From Hydractinia symbiolongicarpus (Eukaryota; Cnidaria; Hydrozoa; Anthoathecata; Hydractiniidae), in the NCBI RefSeq assembly GCF_029227915.1, contig NC_079880.1, positions 19,592,501-19,656,500 of the forward strand: DNA of 64,000 nt, given 5' to 3'. The notes under the pieces are model-generated. The model searched no databases. It was not told the origin of the DNA and worked only from the letters and a program-made list of their open reading frames with translations. Below, in pieces: positions 36,601 to 46,800 of the stretch. Position 1 is the first letter of the stretch; each line of letters starts with the position of its first letter. A program made the position numbers and the translations under genes.

Positions 36601-38874
36601 TGTTGTTTGTTGTTTTTTGTTGTGTAGAATTATTTACCCGGAGTTACCTCTTCAACTTCAATTGGAGTAACTATTAACACGAGGGTGGTCTTCCTGCATA
36701 TAAAGGACTTTTTAAACAAGGAAACCCGTACAAGTGATAGGGTAACCTGCTCGTTGACCGTTTTTTACCCGTACCCGTGGTTTCACTCTCTTTAAAATGC
36801 GCTTTTTTTACTGCTAACATTGCCATTGATTTTGAACATCGATACTAAGCAGACTCTACATTGTTTGACGAAGGGATAAGGCTATTAATTTTATATGTAA
36901 GCAATTATCCTTGGTCATACTCAGTGTTGTCACTATTATTTTCAGCAATTACGAAGTCAGATGGATGATATGTATAACCAATGGAATGACCTTACTGAAT
37001 TGCATCAAAACGAGGTTGGTTACTCATACACGCAGGTTATATTTAGGGACTGGAAACCCATGTCATGCGTTTAATAAAATAACGATTTCGTTTAGATGAT
37101 GGGCTTAAAGCAAGAAATGGATCGCACAGCGGAGAATATCGAAAGAATCGATTATCGATTCGCTGAACGAGCTGGAGAAATAGAAGAAGACGTTGAGAGC
37201 TGTGTGACCAGGGTATTTTTACTTTTTATTCCTAATTTCTCTGCAGAAATAGGTCTTAGTAGCAATGGAAACAAATGCAGTTTTTTCGTCATTTTTTACA
37301 CACAACTCTGCAGCTGGCAGGATGCAAAGGCGCTACTGTGTGTGGAGCGTGTGAAGTTCGCTAGCAGCACTCTTTAGCGTTCAAGAAAATGGTTGTGCTT
37401 ACGTCAGCAACAGTAGGAATGTTTTGAAAGTATGGTTTTAACGAAATAACTTAAGATCCTAAGTGCTACGTCTATTTTAACTTTTACAAGATGAAAAATC
37501 GCGACTCTAGTATAGAAACAATTAATATAATCCCTTGTGGCGGCTAAATTCGAAATTAACCGTGCTGTTTTATACATTTTGTCCATGATTGTAGAGTATT
37601 TTTATGCTTCTTTATTAACATATCTGCGCATGCGCTCAAGATTATACCCTAACGTAGAAAGAAAATAAACACAGTGAAAAGCTGATATCGATATAAAGTG
37701 GATATGTAGTTCAAATTGGCGGTATAGTTTGTTTCATCTTGTCAGCATAAGTCTAAATGAAAGTTTGTTGAGCGTACTCCAAAACTTGTTTATTCGAGCT
37801 TGTAATAAATTAACCTTTAAAGTCTCACCTGCTTTTAAAACAACTCTTTTTATTATTCAAAACATAATTGGCTTGAGTCGCGAATGAGTGATGGTTAGTA
37901 CCTAGATAGCCCAACTCATCCTTTTTTCTAAAACATGAAGCAATTTTCATCGCTAGTTGGTCCTCAGGCGTTATGGCAGTACAACTGTGGGGTGGTTTTT
38001 GCTCGATTTTGGCCCAAAAATTTACCCGATTTGGCCCAAAAAATTCCGTAGCGTAGATTGTGAATGCCCGAAACAAGTCAGTTAGAAAAAGTTCCAATCA
38101 AGTATCACTTTTAGATGGTTAATTGGGCATATTCTAATTTCCTGACTTGCTTTTTATGTCACAGTTTTTTTCTTCTAGATCACAAAAATGGAGTTGGAGC
38201 AGCATCAAAATCAACAACATGCAGTTTCAGTAGAGAGTTATTTCGACGGCAACGCGAAACAACTTTTATCCAAACTACTTAGTCTTGTCATATCCATCTT
38301 CGCTATTTTACTCGTTATTACGTCATCATTCCTAAAAGTCATTCTTCCGTTTGCTTCGACAAGGTAGGAGGGCCAAGGTCTTTTTTTGTATTGGATTAAA
38401 CTAGCTACGTGATTTTTGAAATGACTGCGTGTAGACTTTTAAATTACGCGGATATTGCTACAGTAAGATGAATTTTAGGTAAGTTATAGTCCTGGCGACA
38501 ATATATGCCGTGGCGTAAATCACGTTAGAATATTTATTCGGCTCGCGTACCGACCCGCTCTATGTCGGTTTTTTTGTCGGTACTTTTTTTTAAACGGGGA
38601 TGACCAAACAAATGTTTAGCTGTGTTGATTCTACTTCGTGTTTTGTTTATTTGTTTATTTGTTTTATAGGTCCCGTATCATCACAGTTATTGTCACCATT
38701 TCAACGATCGTCATATTACGTCGGAATTCTGATCACGTGATCGTACAGACTGTCTTATATTACGCAAACAAACTGTTCGAACCTATATATGACAGATTGT
38801 CGACAAGAACTAATGAAGCGGGTATAGATACCACTATTGAGTTCAAACACGGTACATTTACCAAAGATAGGTAG
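21617..38874 (+). CDS. TMCC-family transmembrane and coiled-coil protein, 20 exons, 5' end missing
   Basis: TMCC proteins (human TMCC1-3, fly Dementin) are ER membrane proteins with long coiled coils and two C-terminal membrane segments; TMCC1 acts at ER-endosome contacts. Exons: 21617-21760, 22372-22433, 29581-29610, 30661-30749, 31308-31518, 31746-31808, 33133-33217, 33431-33491, 33690-33783, 34492-34535, 34714-34758, 35160-35254, 35603-35651, 35966-36004, 36192-36315, 36541-36594, 36946-37014, 37096-37212, 38179-38363 and 38670-38874. All have AG/GT borders and matching phases, giving about 621 codons (human TMCC1 is about 650). Diagnostic segments are LQKKLEKYQQQLK, LEERGIHGPRRI, AVSKPLESINQF, DLTELHQNEMMGLKQEM and ITKMELEQHQNQQ. 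Membrane segments are at LLSKLLSLVISIFAILLVI and IITVIVTISTIVILRR. The N-terminal exons are low in conservation and the 30-nt exon 3 is tentative. The 7.1-kb second intron carries a TIR element. Which TMCC paralogue this matches is unclear. Confidence 0.92.
22434..29580 (+). other. Large TMCC intron(s) (about 7.1 kb)
   Basis: AT-rich intron with many spurious short ORFs. It holds a TIR-flanked element (23877-24770), a (CA)n run near 27320-27340, and local direct repeats around 28.9-29.25 kb. I see no exon with conserved content before the 30-nt candidate at 29581. Confidence 0.5.
23877..24770. mobile_element. TIR-flanked element in a TMCC intron (about 0.9 kb)
   Basis: Left arm 23877-23906 begins CAAGGAGGTTTAAAGAGAGG. 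Right arm 24741-24770 is its reverse complement at 29 of 30 positions. Weaker similarity continues inward on both sides. The interior is AT-rich with no assignable ORF. A target-site duplication is not obvious. It is probably a non-autonomous DNA transposon. Confidence 0.7.
29000..30110. repeat. Diverged direct repeats within TMCC introns
   Basis: A stretch at about 29025-29160 (AAAAGTTTATTGTTTGAGAA ... AACATGGTGTGATTAAAACC ... AAGGAGTCAATCCTG) recurs at about 29955-30110 with substitutions and small indels. A second pair, CAAGCCAAGAAATTCTATTT near 29213 and AAAGCCAAGATATTCTATTT near 28965, lies beside it. They indicate local duplication or repeated insertion of the same element on either side of the 30-nt exon. 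Confidence 0.6.
32285..32500. repeat. Degenerate tandem repeat of about 60-70 bp in a TMCC intron
   Basis: Recurring blocks of the form CATATGA-CCATGTG/TATGACC...CAGCCTT (for example around 32325, 32400 and 32465) suggest three or so diverged units. It lies between the exons ending at 31808 and starting at 33133. Confidence 0.4.
33790..34385. repeat. TMCC intron filled with a TTG/TCG-rich minisatellite
   Basis: The intron between 33784 and 34491 is dominated by GTTGTTGTCGTTAT-like sequence. From about 34020 it resolves into units near 58-60 bp carrying ATTGAATCATCGTTGTCGGT then TGGTTT...TATCTTCGTCG; later units replace the core with ATTAAGTCTTAG. The 238-codon ORF read through it is an artefact of the repeat. 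Confidence 0.75.
36370..36524. repeat. Tandem duplication, period about 83 bp, in a TMCC intron
   Basis: The units at about 36370-36441 and 36453-36524 are nearly identical (ATTTGTGGGTGCACCTTCTA and ATTTGTGGGTGCACTTTCTA at their starts). The second unit ends 16 bp before the next acceptor, so the branch-point region has been duplicated. Confidence 0.85.
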
Positions 38875-40361
38875 CACATAGTGACGTAGGTTTTTTATAT
38901 CGTTTATAAATAATTCGTTCATTATATGCTGTCTACACCAAGAATCTGCATACTGCTGTGCACAACATTAGTGAAAAACCGTGAAACATATTCGTGGTTA
39001 GTTATATGAAGAACTCGCCGCTACATATTTGTGATAGCAGTCTTAATAAAATGCCGTTACTAGTTTATAATATCAGTCTCGATAATCTGTCTTTAGACCT
39101 TTGTAATAGTAGTCTTGATAATCTTAGATAATTTATTAGCGTTAATCCTTATTGTAAATTTATTGGATCTGTACCAATAGGTATTTTTGTGCATGATATC
39201 ATAAAATTGCATAATGGCTACTCCTCGATAATGTGCTGGATTGATCCGTGTTGAGCATTTGTTTTTGTGCGACTTGCAGGTTAATGTTTTTAACATGGTT
39301 TTCTTGTATCGTTTAATACGTTTGGGTTTTCTGGTCTCCAGTTGTATACTGTTTAGTTAATGTCCATGATTCGTATCAGCAGCGTGCTAATTTCCATTAA
39401 TTGTCGCACAGAGCAAAAGCAGAGCTTTGAACATTTTTTGCCATATTTTGCAAACATCTCTCAACGAAAGGCACTTGTCAAGTTGGTAAGAAAACTAAAC
39501 TAACCATCTTTTTAAATGCTTTTTTATCTTAACAATTTTTTTAGACAATAAATTTAGCGTGTATGTTTCAATTAGTTGAATATTTATTTTTCTAAAGTTG
39601 TAATTATTCTTTTTAGTGTATAATATTCTAACTCTGCATAAATTATATATATACCATAATCCTTTGCAAGCTGAATTCGCAATGTCCATTTACTTTTAGA
39701 AGTCGTCTATGCTGTTTTGTAAATATACAATTTCTCGCAATGTAATGATTATTGTTTAACCATAAATTATTTTTACTATTCTTTGTCAATCTTGTTCCCA
39801 GACCTTTTGGACAGATATGGGTGGAGCGTCAAGTATATCGTCTTTGTTGCTCTAAATGTATCTTTAATACCTTCCTAACTTCTTTAGCACTAATCTTTTT
39901 CTGTTATACTTAGTAAGTAATGAAATAAGTTAACTTGAGTGCGGAATTCTATTTATGTTACAAAAACATGACATGAAATTGGATTTTAAGGTTTTTACCT
40001 TTGCGTAGAAGAAACATCTGTTCTCCATCGTAGTGCCTATTTTTATACAAAATTTTAGCAAAGTTGTAGTAAATACAGTTTAATATTTCCAGTTTAACAT
40101 TTAAATTTTTTTTACCCACTTTGTATGATATCGGAACAAACATACTCGATCCACCACTTATTTTACAGTCCTAAATTATAAGATGAGATAGAGCATGGTT
40201 AATCATTTCTATTCCCTAAATTTGCTAATTTTTATTTCCAAACATGATGCAAAGATTACCACTGCTTGGTTCTTATGTCAAGAGATTTATTTATAACCTA
40301 GTTGCTAAGTAACATGATTGGAAAACCTTAACACATTCTTTCAATTTTTTCCAAGATAATA
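38875..40361. other. TMCC 3' flank and CHRAC1-like upstream region
   Basis: An AATAAA signal at 39045-39050, 171 nt after the TMCC stop, is a plausible polyadenylation site. The rest is AT-rich with no further gene. The promoter of the CHRAC1-like gene should lie near its 3' end. Confidence 0.4.
39045..39050 (+). promoter_or_regulatory. Likely polyadenylation signal of the TMCC gene
   Basis: AATAAA (in TCTTAATAAAATG) 171 nt after the TMCC stop codon. Other AT-rich variants are nearby, so the choice is tentative. Confidence 0.4.
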
Positions 40362-42135
40362 ATGACGTCATCCGATACTGAACAAGATGACAAGGGAAAA
40401 ACGCCCAACAAATTATTGCAACTACCCATGGCTCGTGTGAAAACCATCATGCGAAGTAGTCCTGATCTCGGCAATGTTAGCCAAGAAGGTTATTACATGA
40501 TCACTAAAGCCACAGAGCTTTTCGTGCAGTATTTGGCACAGAAAGCCTATGCTGGTGCACAGAAGGAGAATTTTGTGGATTACAATTCTTTGTGTAAGTA
40601 CCAATCGTGTTTTCGTTTAAATTTTTTTTTCTTAGAAATGTTAACCTTAAAAACTACAGTTTATAAGAAGTAAGTAAGATCAGCCATATCTTTCAAGTTA
40701 TTAAAAAATCTACCATCATGCTGAGTGAACATACTCAACAGAAGGTCCTTGTGCAAAAAAAAACTTTTAATTGAAGAATAAATTTAGAATAAATGGCGCC
40801 TAAAATGTAAAACCTTGAGTCTTAATAAAAGTATACTTTTTATAAAAATAGAGTATATTTAGAAAAAAATTTGATTACCTTTATTTTTTATTTGCAAATG
40901 GAGAGCCTGGTTTTGGCCTACAACCTATTGTAATTTGTTTTGCTATTCCAATTTGAGAGTTTCGTTACTTCAGCTTTTCGTGTTGTTAGATTTTATTAAC
41001 TCCTCCCTTAAATTCTCTAAAGTCCTCTTTTTTTGAAAAACCTATTGTTCACTAAAAATTGTAAAAAATGTGACCAAATTTCCTATTTAACTCCTTTAAT
41101 TTTTTTTTCAGGTACACTAATAATAGTTTAATTTGTTATAGTGATACAAGTTCCATCATGTTAGCAACACGTCACTCATCAAAGGCTTTATTTCAATTGT
41201 TCTAAATTATTTGTTCTGAAAGTAATACTTCCCAAACATATTTGTTCTTAAGAAAACCGAAGATTTAAAAAAAAACTTCGTCCTATAAAAGAATCTATTT
41301 TTCTTCAAAATTTTTTATTTTTGCAAATAATCCTCTGAATTCAGTGCAAAATTTCCTTTAAAATCTTATCTCCTTAAAAAAATTTTCTTGGAAAAAGAAA
41401 TTTCTTTTGCCACCCAGAAAATTCGCCCTAACTGACTAATTTTTGAAAGAATATTTGTCTTGCGAAACAAACTTCCTTTTTTTTCTTTTCAGCCAAATTA
41501 GTTCAAACGGATGAAAGTCTCGAATTTTTAGAAGGTATGTGTTTGAACAATATAGTGTGTAGCTAAGTCAAACCAAGATGATAAATTTTAACGACGGTCC
41601 CCCCTTAAGCACTACAGCATCTGCTAAATGATTTTATTAGAGACACAGATTTGGTTTTGGCTTATCTTCTTAAGTCGGGTGTAATCCCAAACCGAGTTGA
41701 CATATCCTTGCTAATTGTTTTATTTTGACAAAGATCTCTCTCCTTTGCTAGTCCTGTATCTTGTATCCTGTATCATAACCGTGTATTACGTATGTTGTTT
41801 CATAATCCTTGTTTTATATATCCTGTCTCGTTTGGGATCTTTATCGCGTGTCCTTATGTTCAAGTTACTATAACATGATCGCATGTCGTTGTTATGTTTC
41901 AGAAATCGTGCCACCGAAAATCAAAGCATGGGAATACTGGAAAAAAATCGGATATTCGCCGGAGAAGGAAGAAAAAACGAAGAAATCTCCTCCAAAGAAA
42001 GTGACAACACCATCCACAAAAAGTCCGCGAGAAAACACGACGAAAAGTCCGCGCGAAAACACAACGAAAAGCCCGACAGTTAAATCTCCGAGCGGTGAAA
42101 AGCCTATAGCAATGGAGACGATTGTAATAGATTAA
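40362..42135 (+). CDS. CHRAC1: CHRAC1-like histone-fold protein, 3 exons
   Basis: CHRAC1 pairs with POLE3 as a histone-fold dimer in the CHRAC nucleosome-remodelling complex; the paralogue POLE4 serves in DNA polymerase epsilon. Exons are 40362-40593, 41493-41534 and 41903-42135, with GT-AG borders and matching phases, giving 168 residues. The histone fold is near residues 19-95: LPMARVKTIMRSSPDL, then NVSQEGYYMITKATELFVQ and SLSKLVQTDESLEFLEEIVP. KATELFVQ, MRSSP and the FLEEIVPPKI end favour CHRAC1 over POLE4. The C-terminal 60 residues are basic, lysine/serine/proline-rich and hold two tandem KSPRENTT units, unlike the acidic tail of the human protein. It follows the TMCC gene head-to-tail with about 1.5 kb between coding ends. 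An AATAAA at 42286-42291 is a likely polyadenylation signal. Confidence 0.88.
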
Positions 42136-42285
42136 AGACGATTATCATCGATTAATAATGATTCTACGATTAAAGACTGTAACGTCCAACCATTCAAAAA
42201 ATGTTTTTTCGCGTGAACTCGATGGGTAACCCCTACATGATACGAAAACGTTTCACTTTGTATAGAAATATATTAATGTGTGCGC

Positions 42286-42291
42286 AATAAA
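42286..42291 (+). promoter_or_regulatory. Likely polyadenylation signal of the CHRAC1-like gene
   Basis: AATAAA 151 nt after the stop codon of the CHRAC1-like gene, in AT-rich 3' flank. Confidence 0.5.
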
Positions 42292-43328
42292 ATCCCAACT
42301 TTATACAAGAAAGTTTCATACTTATAACAAATTTTGAAGTGACAAGTTTATACCGTTGTAGCACATTTGTAAGGGAGTATTTATTTATTCAAACAAAATA
42401 AATTATCATACTTACTGAACACTATCTTTTACTTTTTGTCTTTTACTTAAGAACCTGACAGTCCTGTTTTCCAGGGTAGAGAACCTACCATATGATAGCC
42501 ATAGCTTGCAAGGCCATCATACATTGCTTAAAAGAGATATCGATTAAAACCAGCTCGGGACGTATTTTTATTGTAGCAGATTTAACGGTTTAATAAAAGT
42601 ACAGATGTACAGATCTGTCAATAAAAAGCATTGATTCGAAATATTAGGTGTGGTCTGGATTTAATCGAAATATAATTTCGTTATGTTACAAAAAAAACAA
42701 GAAAACGCGATTTTTATTTACCGCGAAAATTTCACATGAATAGCACGGAAACGCTGTTAGAGCAACACAACGTTGCAAGCTGTATACCTTATCGGAGAAA
42801 GAAAAAACCAATACGTTGGAAAATGTAGTTTTAGTCCTAATGCACAGAATTAGTCAATTTCCCTGGCTAAAGTTGGGTCACGGGTAAATATATCTGATTG
42901 TTAAAGTAGAAGAAAATATCGCTAATGTGTAATGTATGGTATTTTTGTCTTTTGTTATCTTTATTTAAAGTTCATTAGTTAATATAAAAACTAGTCAATT
43001 GGTTGGAGTATGGGGTAGAATTGAAACATTTTCATAAAGAATACACCGGTGGGTAGTAAGATAATTATTTGCAGAAAAAAAATATTACTGTTATTTCTGC
43101 TGACTTGGTTACTATGAAATTTCTGAATCTTGAGCATTTGAAGAAAGTTTCGGGAAAATCTAGTGATCCGCAAAAATGTATTCCGCAAAATAAAGCATTT
43201 TGGCACCACTCATCACTCACAAAAGTATTTTATGAATGAGTGGTGTCTAAGGCAGTAACATTACAGAACTCTTTCTGTACCACCTCACAAATAAAAAATA
43301 ATTATTTACTCATATAATATGTAATTAC
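42292..43328. other. Intergenic between CHRAC1-like and a dispersed repeat
   Basis: AT-rich with no recognisable gene or RNA. The short minus-strand ORF near 43000-43200 has no domain. Confidence 0.3.
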
Positions 43329-43800
43329 TAGTCGGTGGCCCATGGAAAATCCACGTGTTTACCTTTCCTTTTTAATACCCAATTGCGTGCGCCTCGCTAC
43401 TTGCGGTACCACTTTGCGTGACGACAGACAGACAGACAGACAGACGTACACGGGTATTATAATAGACTAGTCGTTAACCCGGTAAAAAATTCACGGGGTC
43501 GCCCGTCCTTTATATATCACATTTCGTGTTTCCATAACAGGTCGCGTCTTTCGCGTCTGTCCTTTAAATTTACCCGTAGCAACAAAGTGGATAAAAGCAT
43601 ATAGCATTCGATTTTCGTGCGTATTTTAAAAATTCGTGTTTCCGTAATAGGACGCGTCTTTCGCGGACAGGCAGACGGAATACGCCTATTTTTAAAGAGA
43701 TAAAAGCCCGTAGATTTACATTTCGTGTTTCCACGATTATTTTTTCTCGCACAAACAGACAAACGGAATACGGCTTTTATTAAAGAGATGTTAATATATA
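43329..43800. repeat. Composite dispersed repeat with GACA run
   Basis: ACTAGTCGGTGGCCCATGG at 43329 and ACTAGTCGTTAACCCGGT at about 43467 start two related units. The first contains a (GACA)n run at about 43424-43444. The second carries repeated TTTCGTGTTTCC...GCGTCTTTCGCG blocks (about 43526, 43636 and 43730) and two copies of CAGACGGAATACG(C/G)CT-like sequence followed by AAAGAGAT. A related fragment (GACAGAGAAAGACAGACAAG, then CTATTACTAAAGAGACC) occurs at about 58460-58562. It looks like a dispersed, internally repetitive element; the class is unknown. Confidence 0.55.
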
Positions 43801-44342
43801 ATGAAATCAACAGACTATCTTTTATATTATGCCAAAACTTATTCTGAAACATATCGAGTATTGCGATTCCATCCTAAGTATTTATTTTATTACACTGAAA
43901 CTAAGATCTTGTCGTATGTTTTCCAATAAGAAACAGAGACATAAGACTTAGGTGGTATCAACTGTGAAATAATGAAAATGAAAAGACTATAAAATTTTAG
44001 GATAATTTCTTCTTAGTTAACTGCGATACTGAAAGATTGACAATGCCCGTTTAATCATCTCAACGTAAATTTAGGTTAAAACTCCATCAACTGACTCGTG
44101 TTGAGCACTTTGTCCCACCGCTTTAACGTCAAAACTACTGTGCTGCTTAATGCTACCAAACATAAACCGTCTATCTTGTCCTTACCCAACAACCGCGGCT
44201 CCAAACTTTGTGAAGCTGATGTCTTTTCAAAAAATGCGCCGCGCCGCAAAGACATAAAAACAAAAGTGTATTTCCCATTAAAACCGTGAATACAAAAACG
44301 AAAATATTTATGCGTGTTTTTCATTCATTTGAGATTGCCCTC

Positions 44343-46800
44343 TTATTGGCAATAACAATATTTTCTCATTCTTTTAACACATTTACTTTGTTTTTCATAC
44401 AGAGTTAATCGACTAATATCGTTCTGAACGGTAAACGAGTTCAAAAATAAGTTACGAGCTATTAACGCTTCGAATATCGCCTGACCAGGACGAGTTGTGA
44501 TCATAACTCGATATTTCTTTACATTCGAGTCGTCGTTCTTCTCATACACCTCACTAGCGTTTTGTATATAGTCTAAGTAAAGAATAGCGCATTTGTTTTT
44601 AAAAGAAGCTAAAATTTTATTGATATATTCAACCAGAAATTCACTCGCCATCCGTATTACATCAAGTTTGGTCGATCGACTTATCATTTGGTAACACGTG
44701 CAATAGTGGTCAGGTATACCAGCATTGAAACAAGTCCTGTTCGGAGATATTTTATAAAACAAACTTTTGTGACGGACATTGTTTTTACGTTGATTCCCGT
44801 TGTAATTTTTTTGTGCTATGTCTAACAAAGTTTCGTGAATATCAAAGGGGGTCACCAACCGTTGTGTGTTTTCTAGTAATGCGTTGTAAACACTTGTATG
44901 TTTATTTCGAAACCATTTTGGTAAAGTTATAGACAAAAACGGTAATCTTTCCTCATAATAACCAACTTGAGATTGCCTAACTTTCCCATACCGTGCTCCA
45001 TGATCGCCAAGTAAAAATAGTATTGTTTTATTTAAACTACCACTCAGGTGGAGAGCGCGTAAAAACTTTCTCATCATGTTATCCGCCATTTCTATTCCGT
45101 TTTCCTCGTCATGTCCAACGCGACTATAGAAATCGTAAAAAAATAATCTTTGTTTTTGTTTATGTTTCATTGCGATTCGTTTAGCGATATCTAATTGGAG
45201 TTTCATGATTGGTTTATTACCAAAACAGTAGCGGTTTGTATACTTTCTCAGTCTCTGTTGACGTAGAAAAAACGGCCGAAAATAATAATCAAAAGGTTCG
45301 GCTTTTAAAAATCCTTTTTTGTTGTATTCGAATAAACCCAAGTAGGGAGTATCTTCCAAAAATGCAACGTTATAACCTAATGTTCTGTAATCATTCCAAA
45401 TAAAAGAAGAAAAATTGTCAAAATAGTTCTCACTTATTTTAAATCCTTTAAATTCATCCTTCATGTTCGCTTGTTGTCTTCCAGATCGTTTGCCGGTTAA
45501 TAGAGGCATCACGTTTACAAAGGTATTGTCCGCGACTTTGTTATACTTTTTAAAGATAACCGAGTCCAATTTGTTTTGCATGTAGCGTAGTGTCGATTTC
45601 ATATGCCGCAAAAAACGAGAACTGGACATACTTTCTAAGAATAAAATATAAACAGAAAGTTGATCGTCATTTGGAGGAGTTTTAGGTTCTTTGAGAGCGT
45701 GTGGGAATGCATGCAAGTTAAAATAAATCATTCGTTTTTTATCAAAACATTTCACTTGAACCATATCATGACGCGGAAAGGAAACTGGTAATTCCGTGAG
45801 CTTATTATACAACCCATCAACAATCACATCTTTCCCGCCAAATCCCTTTGCTATTGTTTTCCACTTGCAACTTATTGGACCGTATTTCTGTTCATAATTT
45901 ATTTTTACAGTAGTGTTTATTAATATGTGCCCATCCTCGCTCAAGTACGTCAACTCAGGCTGGACTTGTTTACATGGAAACTTTCGAGGGTGTTTTATAA
46001 AAGCCTTGATCGATTCATCAAATGGATCGAGGTACGGTGGAGAACACGCATCTGCCAAAGTGTTTTTATTCTCTAAAATATATGGCGCTCCTTCATTGAG
46101 GTTATTTGTGTTATTTGCTACAAGACTATGCAACTTGTCTTCAGTATGTTCTTCTGAAATTGAACTTTTTTTATTCTCATATATACCACCCACAACATTT
46201 TGCGTTAACTGATCTAAATATCAAACACGAAAATTCAGTAAAACTTGCTAGCTAGTAAAACTCTTTTTTATACAAGAACAAACTATATAAGAAGAACTGA
46301 AATGCTCCTTTAAACTTCAAAAAAAAAAGGTAAGAAAAAGGAAGAAGCTAAGAACATTTTAAGGCTTAAAATTAAAAAAAGTTAAGAATGAGAATCAAGT
46401 TGAGTGTTTAAATATAAAAAAACATCTCAATTTTGTTTCCTGGGCATTTTGCCTTGTTGATGAAGTTGATGGCCACGCCGCAATAAAGGCCCAGGAGCCA
46501 CAAGACCCTGGAGACGAGGTTGAAAATGTCTACAATCTATACAACTCATCAGAATACCTACGAGTTTCATGATTTAAAATCCTTTGTACTAAGGACTTAA
46601 CGGATTAACCTTACCCCTCTGGTAGATATAACCCAATTTGTAAACAGAAAAACAAATGTTTTGTTGTGGACTACTGAAGTTAACAACGTACCTGATGGAA
46701 ACACGTGGTCAATGACGCCATATTTTGTTACCAGAAAAAGCATGAACATGAAACTTGACACAATTATAGATATTTTCCAAAACGTCGTTCGTAAAACCAT
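44343..46800 (-). CDS. DUF229 alkaline-phosphatase-superfamily type II membrane protein, 2 exons
   Basis: DUF229 proteins have the alkaline phosphatase/sulfatase fold and are often Golgi- or surface-anchored; their substrates are unknown. Exon 1 (46800-46692) starts MVLRTTFWKISIIVSSFMFM, a short cytoplasmic end followed by a signal anchor. Exon 2 (46213-44343) holds the rest. The donor CAG|GTACGT and acceptor TTTAG|ATCAG join in phase 1 to give 659 residues. Catalytic-fold motifs are LFLESMSSSRFLRHM at about 227-241 (the metal/nucleophile segment), NTFVNVMPLLTG, and GDHGARYG at 439-446 with YYEERLPFL shortly after. Several cysteines and NxS/NxT sites fit a luminal or extracellular domain. Lysosomal or secreted sulfatases are excluded by the lack of a CxPSR motif. 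It converges with the CHRAC1-like gene. The true start could be slightly different, but this ATG gives the expected anchor. Confidence 0.85.
46490..46525. repeat. Fragment resembling a cnidarian dispersed repeat end
   Basis: GGCCCAGGAGCC...CCCTGGAGACGAGGTTG is reminiscent of a dispersed repeat end common in cnidarian genomes (CCTGGGGACGAGGTTG). A similar piece, CCTGGGGACGAG, lies at 47819-47830. The motif recall is from memory and weak, and it falls inside the intron of the DUF229 gene. Confidence 0.3.

Noticed and set aside
44076-44324. 82-codon minus-strand ORF downstream of the DUF229 gene, and its plus-strand shadow
   Set aside because: It lies in the probable 3'UTR, with no recognisable domain on either strand.
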